Below, piece by piece: positions 1 through 12,959 of a stretch of DNA of 64,000 nt (the stretch's first letter is position 1; each line of letters opens with the position of its first letter). Made by a program: the position numbers and the translations under genes. The notes under the pieces are model-generated. The model ran no database searches, had not been told where the DNA came from, and saw only the letters and a program-made list of their open reading frames with translations. Source of the stretch: Desmodus rotundus (lineage: Eukaryota; Chordata; Mammalia; Chiroptera; Phyllostomidae); assembly GCF_022682495.2 (NCBI RefSeq), contig NC_071389.1, forward strand, positions 184,869,556 through 184,933,555. The letters run 5' to 3'.

Positions 1-264
1 GAAATGTCACAAAAATTCTGTGGCAGGCAGACAAGATAGCGTTTCATTCACTGATTAGGAAATTTAAAAGTCAGAGGTTAAATGATTCTGATCATCATAA
101 CTTTTCTGAGACTTATGATGGAAAATATTTGTGGCTGTGATGATTGTTGAATAGATCAGGATATTTAAAATAACAACTGAGACTTCAAAATGTTAATGCT
201 CAACATTTGTTCAGCTCTTTAGCACAGAGGCTAACAACAATGGCCCTGAAGCCCAACTGCCTGG

Positions 265-470
265 TAGGAGTCCTGGCTCTACTACCCCCAGCTGTGTGGT
301 CTTAGATAAGTTACAATATCGCTCTGTCCTTTAGTGTGCTCATTATCATAACAGGGATACCAGTAGTCTCTACTGTACACGATTACTTTAAGGGTAGAGT
401 GAGTTTATCATGTATAAAGTCTTAGAACATTACCTGACACATAGTAAATACTCCTAAAAATTGTTGCTGG
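265..470 (+). repeat. MIR SINE remnant
   Basis: The order of blocks matches MIR: TGTGTGGTCTTAGATAAGTT, a CTCATTATCATAACAGGGAT block, then CCTGACACATAGTAAATACT near the 3' end. It is heavily diverged. Confidence 0.75.
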
Positions 471-639
471 TAGCCTCAAAGATATACCATAAGAACCTCT
501 TTGGAGTATTCCCTGATCTCAAGAAGCAAAAATTAATTGCTTCCTCACAGGTGCTCGAGTAGCACCTTGCTTGTTTCTTCTGTACAATGGACACTGTAGG
601 TGCGTTAGGGGTTTGGCTCCGGATGAACTCAGAAAGTTG

Positions 640-830
640 GCATTTACTCCTTGTTGGGACTAGTCACTCAGTTTCTCAGTTTAACATCTGGGAACACCAG
701 GATAATCGCAGTATTTACGTCATAGGGCTGTGGTGATTATATAGGTAGCAAGAATATGTAAGTGCAATACCGAGTGCTTGGCACAGTGTGAGTGCTCAGC
801 AAAATGTAGCTACTAGTACCGTTACTCGCA
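640..830 (+). repeat. MIR SINE remnant
   Basis: The block order matches MIR: AGTCACTCAGTTTCTCAGTT, GGATAATCGCAGTATT, GGGCTGTGGTGATTATATAG and GCTTGGCACAGTGTGAGTGC. Confidence 0.7.
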
Positions 831-1954
831 GAACTGTTTCACGCACGCTATTTTTAATTTCTTGTGGTTAGAGCCTGTCTCTTTTTTGTTATATTTGCTC
901 CTATCTTTATTTTTCCTACATATATTTTTTAAAAAGGAACATTTAGATACAAGGGATTTTTACATAAACATGATTTAAGTAGAAAGACATAACTTAACTA
1001 TTGTAGAGAAAATCTCAAATTCTAAGTTGATACATACTAGGAGTCAAATACAAACATGTTCAATTCTAGAGAAAGCTACCTTTTAAAATATCTGTTCGAA
1101 TTATTACATAATAGAGATGTAGTAGTCGTCTGGAAAACACAAATGCAATATATAAGAAGTTAGTTTAGATTATAAAAATTCTAGTATCTTGTGTGAAAAA
1201 TATGTGAGTATATATGTCTATAGATATAGGCAGATACAGATATAGAAACAGACATTATCAAAAAGTTTGAAACTTTTCTTCTGTAAGCTGGCATATCTCA
1301 CAGCAAGGAACGGCATTGGTTATGCTGCCTATGAGAACATTTTAATGCAGTAATTTTTTTACAGGCAGCTTTATATAGCACCCTTCCCTAAAAGTGACTG
1401 TACAGTGTCTGGTGCCAAATTCAGTCACTAACTCAGATCTTTTCACTTCCACAAAGAGGTTCCAGGAGCGAAGTTAATATTCTACTTAGCAAATTAGAAT
1501 GTGATAGTATGTGTTGCGATGTTGTGAGTCCACCCACCCCTGAGACTGCAGGTCAGCCGCTGTTCATGTGCTTGCATTAAGTACCATGCGCACTCCTGGT
1601 TCACTATCAAAAGCAACTGCACATATGCACAAAGAAAGGAACGAAGAAAATGAATGAGCAGTGTGAAAGTATGGCAGGCAACTTTAATAATAGCAGACTG
1701 AACATTTTTGACAAATATTCAATTTGGAATTACTATGAGACTCAAGGGCAGGCAGAACTTGCTGGGATTGTCTTATGTTTGTTCAGAAGTCCTGGATCAC
1801 AGCTTTTGTTCTCAGGGTAACAACAGTAGCAACAACAAAACAAAAACAGCAACCGCCATTGGCTGAACGTTCACTTCTGAGACTTCTGCCGCAGGACGTT
1901 CGCATCCTTGGAATCTGTAAATATTACTTTATTTGGAAAATGGATTTTTACACA
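831..1954. other. Unassigned intronic sequence
   Basis: AT-rich and without a convincing ORF or recognised repeat. Around 1200-1260 there is a loose purine/TA-rich run (TATATATGTCTATAGATATA). Short ORFs here look like chance. Confidence 0.6.
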
Positions 1955-2347
1955 TGAGATTAAATTAAGGATCTTGAGATGGGGAGATTATCCTGGACAA
2001 TCTGGGTGGGCCCTAACTACGATCACTTGTCTCCTCATAAAATAGAGACAGAGGGCTATTGGACGGACAGGAGAGTAGGAGGCAATATGACCGTGAGGAC
2101 AGAAATTGGAGCTGATGCAACCACAGGTCGAGGAATGCGGACAGGGACCAGAAGCTGGAGGAGGTAAGGAGCAGGTTCTCATCCAGAGCCCCTGAGAGTA
2201 GAGAGGCCCTTTCTACACCTTGGTTCTGGCCCAGTGATACTGACTTCTGACTCCCGGCCTACACAACTTTGAGTGGATAAATTGTTTTTGTTTTAAGATA
2301 GCCAGTTTGTGGTTATTTGCTACAGCAGCCACAAGAAACTGATAGAG
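1955..2347 (+). repeat. MaLR-type LTR fragment (MLT1 group), 5'-truncated
   Basis: GGATCTTGAGATGGGGAGAT, CTGGGTGGGCCCTAAC, ACCAGAAGCTGGAGGAGGTA and the 3' block GCCAGTTTGTGGTTATTTGC occur in the order expected of an ERVL-MaLR LTR. The first third is missing. It has no retroviral coding sequence. Confidence 0.65.
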
Positions 2348-2844
2348 ATTTTAAGCATCTAACCATTGAAGAAATATCAGAATAGTGCTGCTTTCTTTCA
2401 CCAGACTCCCAACTTCTTGATTCCTTTGTTCTGTGGGGGCTGCTGGTGGTAAGAATAGAGCTATGAAAGCATCCTTCCAATGTGAAGCATCACTTGCTGA
2501 CATTTTTGTAAAACCTCTTCCATTGTCAGCCCTACCCACTTAGAAGCTGGAATTGACACATAGGTACGGTGAGTCAGTCTGACAGAAATGCCTTGTTTTT
2601 CCCCCAGTGGATTTTCTTAATTGTAGCACTAGAAATCCTGTTATTTCAATTTAATTTCATATTTAATTTTGTTTCTTTTTAAATTTCTTATTAAATTTCT
2701 TAAGTTTCATAATGTTTCTTATGTTTCTTATTTAATTTTGTTTATTTAAACATTTTGAGTCTACTGATAATTAAAATAGAAATATCTGTGACTATAATGC
2801 ATAAGAAATAGATTCATCTTTTTTTTTTTTTTTTGCTAGCAAAT
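2348..2844. other. Unassigned, with T-rich low-complexity tract
   Basis: From 2640 to 2755 there is a loose quasi-repeat of TTTCTTA and TTTAATTTTGTTT blocks, and a run of T at 2818-2834. Nothing else is recognised. Confidence 0.6.
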
Positions 2845-3660
2845 GTTACGAAACTGTGTGTAAGGCATTGATTTAGGCGGTAGAGATTTAGTGATAAACA
2901 TGACCGGTTTCCTCACCTCGCTTAACTTCTTGTTGAGGTAAAAAGAAGTAATACCAAGTCACAGATTGTGACAAAGCAGGGCATGGAAATGCTGTCAGAA
3001 GAGAACAGAGACCAGGCTGACATTCGGGTGTCTTGCTTGGGTGACTGAAAACACAGTGGAGTCACTCCCTGACATGGACACTGTGGGAGCAAGAGCTGAT
3101 TTGGGAAGGGTTATGGGTTTGAGGTCCACATGGAGCGTCCACATGGGAAAAAATGGGTCTGGCTTTACCAAGACAGATCTGGGATGAAGTGATAGATTTG
3201 GGACTTATGTGGACATTGGTGGCAGTTAAAGTCCTGGGCATGGAACTGATTAGCCCTAGACACTGTGCCGGGAGAAGAGAGGGAAGAGTGCAGGGCTCAT
3301 ACATACAGCATGTGGCAGATTAAGAGAATGATGACCACGCCAGTTAGAGAATTTAAAGGGTCTGATAGGACTGCAATGGAAAAAAGTCTACCCAATGAGG
3401 ATGTCCCTGAATGCCAGACTCAAAGTTTAGACTTTGTTCTCATAAGTAATAGTTAGTGTTTTGCTCAGGGGGCTGATCTGATTACAGCTGTGCTTTGTAA
3501 GATGAACCCAGGGGAGTGTGAGGATGGACATCGGGGAGCAAAGCCTGAGGGCGAGGAGTTCAGTTGAAAGGTTAATGTGACAATCTAGGATAAGAGGTGG
3601 TGAGATGCAGGAAGGTGTCCCAAATATACCAAATAAAATTGGCATCAAAGGCACACCTTA
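2845..3660 (-). repeat. L2 LINE remnant, antisense
   Basis: The plus strand reads as the reverse complement of L2: a GGCATTGATTTAGGCGGTAG start resembling the L2 3' end, then GGGGCTGATCTGATTACAGC and GGAGTGTGAGGATGGA blocks. It is strongly decayed and its boundaries are approximate. Confidence 0.5.
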
Positions 3661-4204
3661 GAGTGTTCATGTCTGTGTTAAAGGTCTTGCATTTTGTATT
3701 AAAAGGTAGAAAGAGAGGAAAGTCCTAAGTTATGGGGAAAAATTCGGTGTATGGCCTAACCCAGTTTATTCACTGCGAACTTTGTGGAATCAGGATCAAT
3801 GGGACATGCAGTGCTATCTCCTGGCAGTTGAGAGGAAAGTTGATTATAACCATCTCCTCAGGAGAGCTGGGGGCCACTCACTGAGCATGATGCTAAGGGC
3901 CACAAGAAGTACATGAAAAAAATTATCACTTTCTTTCATGTATGGAGATGCTGACAAATGAAGCACAGTTGACACAATGGACTGCCAAGTCTAAGGGCAA
4001 TAGTGTTACTTGGTGGTTTGTTTCCTGGGGTCACTGCTGAGCTGATGTGAGTGATGGGCATGGTTCCTTTGATCTTGGAGGGCTTAACATAATCTTCAGA
4101 CTTGGCCAAGAGTTATGAGGTCTTAGGAATGTCCTAGGAAAGGCACTCTAGGTAGTTCTGCAGGTAACTGGGATTTCTGAGATATTTTAAAAAGTTGTGA
4201 AGCA
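3661..4204. other. Unassigned intronic sequence
   Basis: No ORF or repeat that I can name. Confidence 0.5.
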
Positions 4205-4405
4205 GTGTAAGACAGTGGAAATATACTCTTTGGAGGCAGATGAACTGGGATTTGAGTGCCATTCTTCCCATTCCCGAGAAAATCATTGTCCTCTTAAGGC
4301 TTAGACAAAGTGGGGATAAGAATAGATTTTGTGAAAATTTAGTAAAATAATTTATGGAAAACCCAGACTTAATAGATATATAATAAATGTTAGCTCTCTT
4401 TCATA
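4205..4405 (+). repeat. MIR SINE remnant
   Basis: GGAGGCAGATGAACTGGGAT, AAAGTGGGGATAAGAATAGA and AATAAATGTTAGCTCT follow the MIR block order. Confidence 0.7.
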
Positions 4406-5045
4406 TTTGAGGTCACATCAAAATATTCATTGAGAATATGTTGAGTTGAAGACTTTGAGAAGGAAATCAATCCAGGGAAAATGGAAGGAAATTCCTTATG
4501 AAACAAAATATAAAGTTTTGTGGGAGTTACTGGATTTGGTTTGGTACAGCTATGGAGACACTTTATTATTTACATGAGTCATCAGGATTTCTAATCAGCA
4601 GGCTTCCTCCTCACTTCCATTAAATGTTTAGTTGGCTGAGGCAGAGAAGTAGGTATTCAGGACAACTAATGAAATCCTTTTCTAGGGTACAGCACAGGGC
4701 ACTTTAACTTGCTGTGCAGGCAAGGTAAATAACTCCTAATTTGAGACAACAAACAAAGTGTCTGTCTAATTAATTTATAAAAATGTTTAGGAGGCTCCAT
4801 AAACATGTTTTCATAAATGCATATTGCCTGCCAATTTGCCTGACTTTGAGAGTTGCTATAACAACCATCAGTCTTCTCAGCAGCCTTGGAACTCTGAATT
4901 CTTTGTGGGTTTTTTATTTTAATTTTTATTTTTCACTAAGAAATATCATTTCTGCACCCATTTGCTCAATCCTTTAAAGCATGGCATTCATAATGCCAAG
5001 GTAGAGGATTTAGCACTATTCAGCAGCAGCAAAAGTCTCTCTTCC
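4406..5045. other. Unassigned intronic sequence
   Basis: AT-rich; no recognised element. Confidence 0.5.
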
Positions 5046-6760
5046 AAAGCAACTTGTTCATTCATTCAATTCATTCAATCAGAAATATTTATTGAATGCC
5101 TGCCATGTGCCAGACTGTTCCAGGGACAAAACAGTAAAACGACAAACAAACAAACAACCACGAGAAGTGCTGTGGTGATGCTTACAGTCAGGTGTGAGGG
5201 GTGGGGGGAGAAAAACACCAAACCAGCAACAATGCATAGACGTGTAGTGATATAGGTAGGGTCGTGTGTAGGGTGAAGGCAAAGGAAGCAGGGAAAGGGA
5301 GCAGTGGCACTCCTGATGTGCTGATATTTGAGTAAAGATTCAGACAGACAGAGTGAGAAAAGTTGCAGATAACTTGCAGAAGACCATTTCAGAGAAGGAG
5401 AGCGAGCACACAGGCCCCGAGTTGGGTGTGTGCTTGGCTGCACCCAGACCGGCGGGGCGCCTGGGTGATCGCGGTGGAGTGCCCAGGGGAAGAACCACAG
5501 GTAGGTAGCTGGTAAAACCAGAGCTGACCAGAGAAGCTGCTCACACAGGGTCTGGAAGCCCCTGTAAAGATTTTTGATTCTATTGTGAGTGAAATGGAGA
5601 ATCAACGTAGGATTATGAGCAGAGGAGTGACATCTTCTGATCTATGTTTTGGGAAAGATCACTTTAGCTGCTGTGCGAAGAAAAGACTGCAGGAGGTCAA
5701 GATGAGAGACCAATTAGGAAGCGATGGCAATGACACAGGGGACAGGTGATGATGGCTTAGAGGAGGCGGCAAGTGGTGAGAAGTCATCATCAGACTCTAG
5801 ATGCTCTTTGGAGGTAGAGCCAGGGAATTGCTAACGGAATACAGATGAAGCAGGAGAGAAAGAGTGAATTCAAAGATGACTCCAAGGTTTTCATCTGGAA
5901 CACTGGAAAAATGAAGATAATAGTTTTCTTCAGGGGAAGCCTGAGATAAAAGCAAGCACGTGTGTGTGTGTGTGTGTGTGTATATATGTGTGAAGTAAAA
6001 CTTAGAGTGCAGTTCTGGCCCATTAATTTTAAGATTTCCCTGAGACATCAAAGTAAATACATCAAGTAGGCAATTGAATATGAAAAAATCAAGTCCTTTA
6101 TAGATTTCAGAGGTCAGAAGAGAGAGCTGGGCTGACAGTGTAACTTTGACAGTCGTCGGCGTATAGAGGGAGCATAGGGCTCTGGTGCTGAATGGCATCA
6201 CCTGGGAGTGAACACAGACAGAGAAAGGGAGACATAGGACTGAGACTTTGCCCATCCCAATGTCAGAGGCGGGAAAGATGTGGGGTCTCCAGCAGGAGGG
6301 AATGAGGAGAAATGGCCAGCAAAGGAGAAGAACCAAGAGATAATAAAGTATTGGAAGAAAACTATTTCAAGATGAAGACACTTACCAGCTGAGTCAACAC
6401 TTCTGAAAGGCCGTATAAAGTGAGAGCCGAGACTTGACAATTTAGACTCGGCAGCGAAGAAGTCAGGGAGCCTGTTTCAGAGCAGTTTTGACAGAGTGAT
6501 AAGGAGAAGCGACTCTTTTTCAAGAGAGAACAGAAGGGGCGATAGTGATTACTGACAGATCTTTCGAGGGATTTTGCTAAAAAGAGAGCTGAAAAATGGG
6601 GCAGTAACTGAGGCAATCGGGGATAAAGAGCATTTTAAATTCGAGTTAGGATCTATTATGACATGTTTGCGTGCTTTGGGGGATAATCAACAAACAGGGG
6701 AAAACTGATGAGGTGGGGCAGAGAGGACATAGTGGCCAAGAGCGGCCACATCATTTAAAT
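5046..6760 (-). repeat. L2 LINE, about 1.7 kb, antisense
   Basis: The plus strand begins with the reversed L2 3' end (AATATTTATTGAATGCCTGC, CATGTGCCAGACTGTTCCAG). It continues with the reversed ORF2 and 3' UTR landmarks GGAGTGACATCTTCTGATCT, AAGATCACTTTAGCTGCTGT, AAAGATGACTCCAAGGTTTT and AAGTAGGCAATTGAATATG. The long minus-strand ORFs at 5075-5605 (176 aa) and 5797-6336 (179 aa) fall inside this decayed L2 and are not host genes. This is the longest L2 copy in the window. It is interrupted by a TG microsatellite. Confidence 0.8.
5960..5992. repeat. (TG)n microsatellite with TATATA interruption
   Basis: About ten TG units, then TATATATGTGTG, within the L2 copy. Confidence 0.9.
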
Positions 6761-8230
6761 GTGACAGTTTCCATTCATAAATTTGAAAAAATTAAACACA
6801 CATCTATCATGTAACAGATCAGAGTTGTCACAGCTAAGCACTTGGACACAGGAAAGGATAAAACGTGGTTCCTGTAATCAAAGAGGTCATTTTCTGGATG
6901 GAAAGAGGGAAGAAGCATTTTTTAAAGCAATCACCCATACTCAATGTAGCAATGGTAATGTCTGAGAAGCATGCCAAGGGCTCTGTTCTGGGTGCTTTTC
7001 ATCACAGCATACTGATTTCTTGGGTTACTACGTCACTGTAAGCCAAGACTCAAGGTCTTCACTTCGACAATGCAAGACATGTTCTGGGTTACACTACCGA
7101 TTAGACTGATTCAGGCAAGAGAGCTGAGTGCGAATTGGTGCTGTGGCATCAATTTGAGGTGACAGATTAAAGAAATGCTTAGGAAGTAAAATCAATAATA
7201 CTCGGTGACTAGCTCATCTAGGGTTAGGTAAGGAAGAGGGAGAGTCAAGGATACCTGCGGGGTTTCTCACACCCAGGATCCTGGAGGTATGGCTGCCGAG
7301 AAGCCAATTACTAAGAAGTAGTGTGGATGGATGAGAAGGTTCTGGGGCCTTTCTTTTAAACAAAAATTAAGGTCTACATGACACTTTCAAAAAGCTTTAA
7401 AGGAGTCAGATATTTCTGTCTATAAAGAGAAAAAAAAAAGTCCTGCTCTTTTTTTGTGATGTCGCAAACACAAAAGAAAAATAAGACAGGAAAGCTTCTA
7501 AAATACTTTTTGACACTACATTAGAGACTCTTTTAAATAAACTCAGAGTTCCTGGACTGATGTCTTTATTTTTCCATAGAATAGCTTGAGAAATCCAGTG
7601 CAAGTCAATTGAAACATATCCCGGATAATTGCAGTTCAGTGTCCCAGACTGTATGAGCCCTATGAAAATTCTGAGTAGTCTTGGAGGTTGGGGGAGAAGA
7701 GAATGGTACAGATCAAGGCACCTTCTTTCAGGTTAACTCCTCCAGGCAGGAAGCTTCATGGTGCCATGCATGGCTTTTCAAGCGCGAGTGCCCACTCAAG
7801 GCCTCCCACCGCCAGTGGGATAAGGGTGAGTACCCCTGATGGTGGGTGAGGAAAGGGGGCGTCAGAGCGTGTAACCTGAAGCAAGCAGTGCATGCATGAA
7901 ATTTCTTTGTAGTCTGGCATTTGAATTTTAACATTTAAACAAGTTTTATGTTTGGTTCCATAAAATATCCACTGCCTTTCACATAAAAATAATAGACTCT
8001 ACTCCTTCTCCCCCCTTGCCCTGCCTCAAATCACTGAGTAAAACAGATGCATTGGAAAGATTTGCCACGTTTTATCTAATGACTCTGATTCCGTCCCTGT
8101 GCCTTGCCACTCTCCCCTGGAAATGTTGAGAAGCCCAAGAGAAAGAAAAACAGCACAGAGTTTCAGGAGGCATGTCCTCATCTATCCCAGTTCTACATGT
8201 ATTTTAAATTTCATTTCTACCTATTTATTT
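6761..8230. other. Unassigned intronic sequence
   Basis: No convincing ORF or repeat. A short stretch near 7765-7880 (GCGCGAGTGCCC, GGGGGCGTCAGAGCG) is richer in CpG than its surroundings. Confidence 0.5.
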
Positions 8231-8360
8231 CCAATAGAGTTTGGAGTAGCTATGTGACTTTTGGAAAATCACAATCACTCTGTACTGTGGTCTCCTTATT
8301 TATAAAGATAAGGGAGTTATTCCACATGATCTTCAAGTTTCCTTCTAACAGACCAAGAAT
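8231..8360 (+). repeat. MIR SINE fragment
   Basis: GCTATGTGACTTTTGGAAAA, TGTGGTCTCCTTATTTATAA and GATAAGGGAGTTATTCCACA follow the MIR central core. Confidence 0.6.
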
Positions 8361-9424
8361 CTAGTCCCTCATGGTCCAAACAAAATGTAGACAGGGTTAG
8401 TGGGCAGTGGCATCAAATGTGTATTAGAAGAGCCATTGGATATTTTGGGAAAAAATGAAGATTCAGCTAAGACTTGAGTCATGATGGAAACTTTGAATTA
8501 AAAACAAATGCCTAACCTTGGGAGATGATTACAGCATAGAATCCATATACTTGACATGTGTTATAAAAAGAGCTTATTTCTTGAGAAGTAGAATTGCAAC
8601 TTTCTGCTGAAAAAATATCAACCCCCCAAGGCACACTCAGCAAGCCCACAGGCAAACTCCCACTTCAGTAGACTGAATAATTTGCCTGTAAAACATCACA
8701 TTGGGATTAGCATGCTGAATATGATGGAGACACGCAGGAGATGGCAAAGGCAATTTGAAACCTTAGGGTGGTCCACCACTTTGCACCATCCCATTCTCAA
8801 ACACTTCTCTTACTCACCTAATTAAACAAAAAATCTGACACCAATAATACTGATGCTTGCATATTCTGGGATCATAACAACAATCCAGATATATTCTCAT
8901 CATTTATCACATTCACAAAGGAGAAAACAATGAGCTATGACTTTCTAACGGGAAAAAAAATCCTAGAACCAGAAAAGCAAAGGGTGCATGGTGCTTGACC
9001 CAATGAAGACCTATGACAGTATGGCATAATAGTAGTATCAACATAATGTAACATTAGCCAGAAAGGATTGCCTCCCATAAGGAATTGTTTGCTTTTTGAA
9101 GGGAATTCATTAGCAAGGCCCAATAGACAAACCTGCCTATAGAAAAAGCAATGTTGGAACTATTTGGCCAGTCTTCCATTCTCCCTAGAAAGTTTGAAGA
9201 CCTGCTGATCCCTGATGCGGATGTTGGCATGCCTCCAGGGTCTCCTGGGCTGTGCCACACTTGAGAAAGCTTTCTTCTTTGAGCATGACTGCCATTTCCC
9301 TCCACAGATCATACTTTTACAAAACGAATGAACACAATTTATTTAACAAGACACATTAAATATAAAATAAAAGATGATATATGCAAACTGCACCTTGAAA
9401 ACTAAAAACTAACATCACCTATGT
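8361..9424. other. Unassigned intronic sequence
   Basis: No gene. The stretch 8840-8950 faintly resembles a reversed MIR (ACATTCACAAAGGAGAAAAC), but the match is too weak to call. Confidence 0.45.
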
Positions 9425-9570
9425 AGAAATTCTAAGTCCTTCCACCAGCTGGTTGAATGACCTTAGGCAAGTTGTTTAACCTATTTCTTCATCTATAAAA
9501 TGTGCATAATACTTTCTTCCTTCATGGGACTAACTAGTTAAAAACCACACAGTAGCTAAATACTGTATTG
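9425..9570 (+). repeat. MIR SINE fragment
   Basis: GAATGACCTTAGGCAAGTTG, CTATTTCTTCATCTATAAAA and TGTGCATAATACTT match the MIR core in order. Confidence 0.75.
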
Positions 9571-11779
9571 GATTCCAAAAATGCCTCATTCAAATGCTAG
9601 GATACTATAAATAGCGTTGTGGTTTGCCATACGAGGAGATGGCATCATTAGTGTCCTGTCTCAGCTGCCTGGTTGCTGAGATTAGCACACAGACCATAAA
9701 TGGGTTGTCTGGGACTCTGATTCAGATGACCAAACAACAGGGAAGGAAGTCTTTACCTAAGTGCTCGTTATTTCCTATCAGAATGCTGTTGTATATGCTT
9801 AGAATTGGGGTGGAGCCCTTTGCCAGCCACACTGACGGCTAATTTCAACCTGTTTGAAGAGCTGCAGGGATTCCAATCAGTCAGCAGGAGCTGGCCTATT
9901 CATCTGGACATTCCTCTCAAATTGGTTGAAAGAAATCCTCCACACTTGATGTTCTGATCTGATTCTCAGCCACTCAGCACCAGCATGGGGCCTGGCATTA
10001 TGAAAAATTTTCCAGTCTGTTGGGTGGAAGTGATCCAATTCTGCCACTGTTTGTGGTAGAAGGGAGAGAGAGTACAGAGGCAGGATCCAAGAAAACAAGA
10101 AAAGTTCTGAGGCTTAGCAGAAGTGGCATCATGTAGCAGCAATCTGGAGAAATGGAGTTGGAAGTGACAGAGAAAGCCAAAAGATAGAAGGCCCCAGGGA
10201 ACAGAGCTGGTCTTTGGCTGGGAGCTTGGAGGACAGTTAAAGAGTAGAATGCCCCATTTCTGGATTCTTCTGTGCGTGATCAGTTACCGCAGCAGGGTGG
10301 GGCAGGTAGAGCTGTTTCAGGGCCAGGAAATGTGGCCCTTCCTCCTACGGTGACAGAATAAGGGCTAAAGAACTCATCTGGTTGCAGCTGTGGCTAGAGG
10401 AGGCCCTGTCTGAAGGTAGAGCATGGTGCCCAAGGAGGGAACGACAGCAGCAGAGCATGATTCGAGTGGACAGTTCTGATTGCCAGTCCCAGATAAAGAA
10501 GCAGTCAAGTGCATGTGTGTGAGCGGTAATGGCATGGGGGATTCTGAGTTAGGCAATGCTCACAGTTCCAAGCAGAAGAGAGTAAGTCTGTGAATGGGGA
10601 GCAGGGTTCAGTCATTAGCCCACAGGAAACCATTGGCTAAAGCCTTTGGTAAGAAGAAATGGGCCACGTGACATGGAGAGTGGAGCGCGGCTCATGGAGA
10701 GAGCCCTGGGAATGAAACAGGGCCCACCACAGTGATCAGAACTGGGACAGGCCAACCGGGCTGGCTCAGTCAGAGAACTGTCTGATGGGCAGTCCTAGAA
10801 AGTGGGGTAGACTTTAAATATCTGCCGCTTTAGGTGTATCTTGAACTTAGGAGTGGGGGAACAAGGCTCGGTCTTGAGATGGAGAGGTAGTGATTTCAAC
10901 TGTGGTGATGGGGAGGTGTGCTCAAAATCAGGACCCAAAGGGGAGCACAGAAGCTGGAAGGTAGTTCTCCTGCCTCCTCCTGCTGCAACTTGGATGTAGA
11001 GATAAACAAGGTAATCCTGTCTGGTTAAATAGGGGAAGAAGCTATCAAAATGCTATTGGTCGTCTTACTGAAGACTATCGGTCACCATTCACCTCCTCAA
11101 CCTCTGGAAGGACGTTCAGCACAATGTGTGGATGCCAAGTGATGACTGCGTCAAAAACGAAAATGCAGAAACTTCCACATAGACAAATTCACATGAACAG
11201 GACGACTGCTCATCCAGGATTTATTCCTGTGTTCACTCTCTGAGGAAATAATAACAATTGCACCTTATCTAATTTGCACTTTTAGGCGTAGTTAATTTTA
11301 AAGAGACATGACAATCTTTATCTTTATCTTCTGGCCAGTGACATCAGTTTTGTCAACTCATTGTCTGGTTTTCCCTACGCTATTGTATGACCTCTGCCAC
11401 ATGACACAGGGTGACATGTTCCAGGGGCACATCCAGGTACACTGAGGGCTGCCACTTGCTTGCTAACTTTAAAAATAATCTTCAGCCATTTCTTCCTCTT
11501 TCAGATCTTAACATGTGATGTTGCTTTGCAAAACACAAAAGATTGATCTTATACTTATGAGCCATTTGGTAGGGAAGCTGGTGGAGTAAAATTTAATTGA
11601 TTTTTTCCCCCTGCAGCTCTTGAAGAAATAGGATGTGAACCTACATTCAGTGGCAATCTATGTATCTTTATAGAAGGATATTTTACTTGCTTAGGCTGAA
11701 TTGAATTTATATTGATAAGCTTCAGTCATCCTTGCTTCCTTTGTTTCGCTTACTCCCAAACTGAAATCTTACCATGTCA
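9571..11779. other. Unassigned intronic sequence
   Basis: About 2.2 kb, moderately GC-rich between 9.9 and 10.95 kb, with several short ORFs that have no recognisable domain. No named repeat was seen. Confidence 0.5.
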
Positions 11780-12455
11780 CATCCGTTTTTCTGCCACAGT
11801 ATCTGAATCTGACTCCTTTTGTCTGTCACTAGAGCCAGTGACTTTCTCTGTATTGCCACCAAAGTCAGAGTATTAGTACAAAAATCTTATCACTGTGCTA
11901 GTCCACGACCCATAGAATGGCATGTGAGGGCTGGTAGTCTGGTCCTAATTGATCTTTCAACCTTGTGTCCTGCCTCTCCCACTCCTGAAGCCCTCACCCT
12001 GAGCCTCCAGCAACATCCCTCCCCGTCTTTTCTGAACATGCTCTGCCCTGTCCTCATGCCTCTCAGTACATGCTGTTTCCTCTGCCCAGAAGTTCTCCTT
12101 GGCTTTCTGTACCCATGGACCCCTTCAACTCATCCTTCAAGGACCGATTCAAAAACCACCTCTGTGAAAGAGTCCCTGATTTCCAGTCTGGGTGAAGAAA
12201 GAGCTCTGTGATGCTCCGCGGCATATGGAGCACATCTGTGCTGAAAAGGAGCTCTATCACATTGTGATGGTTTGTTTATGGGTCTGGCTCTTCCACTCAG
12301 CTGGGAGCCTCAGAAAACCAGGGCTTGTTGCTCACTCAGCTTCGCTTTATTCTTCCTCCTGCTTCCCCACCTGCTCTCCCAACCTCCAGGGTCTAGTACA
12401 GTCTCTGACCCACAATAAACACTTAACAAGGGCTTGTTGGTTTAACGAATGAGTG
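11780..12455 (+). repeat. L2 LINE remnant, sense
   Basis: It carries the L2 3' landmarks in sense order: TGCTGTTTCCTCTGCCCAGA, CCTTCAACTCATCCTTCAAG, AACCACCTCTGTGAAAGAGT, then GGTCTAGTACAGTCTCTGAC and a degenerate AATAAACACTTAACAAGGGC end. The 130-aa ORF at 11819-12211 lies in this L2. Confidence 0.75.
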
Positions 12456-12959
12456 AGGATCGTGCACAGGATTTCAGGAGTCCCTTTAGCAGTTTTGCTT
12501 TCTTTACTTACTTAGTGCTTATTAAGGTAAACTCACTGCCACGTCTACCTACTGACTTTGTGATTCCAGTTCTCAGACATTTCTCCCTGCTGGCAGAAAG
12601 CTATTCGTGTAGTATCTGCTGGAGCCTCACTCTTCAAATTACTGAGAAGGTTTGAGGGCCCCAGCACCTTTGCCCAAAACAAATAAAACATTTCTTGAAG
12701 GCATAGACTAAATTATCTGCCAGTGAACATGCTCTGTACTTCGTCTCAGTTGAGTTTGCAGAATAACCTCCCCATAAAACTCTTTTTGCTAATTTTTAGC
12801 TTAACCTTTTTATTAGAGGCAGGCCATTTTTTCCCCATCTCATCATCTTCTGAGCCTGTAAATTATCCTGTTACTTTATTTGTAATGGGAACATATTTAT
12901 TTTCTGTGATGATGGCTCCCCTGAGCCTTCCTTTTTTCTCAGCTACATAAAGTTAACTT
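12456..12959. other. Unassigned intronic sequence
   Basis: Nothing recognised beyond short chance ORFs. Confidence 0.45.

Noticed and set aside
5075..5605. 176-aa minus-strand ORF, among the longest frames in the window
   Set aside because: It lies wholly within an antisense L2 whose landmarks run on both sides; the frame is a remnant or shadow of the L2 3' part.
5797..6336. 179-aa minus-strand ORF
   Set aside because: Same L2 copy; it also reads through the TG microsatellite (THTHTHT residues), which is not expected of a conserved gene.
11819..12211. 130-aa plus-strand ORF
   Set aside because: It coincides with sense L2 3' sequence.
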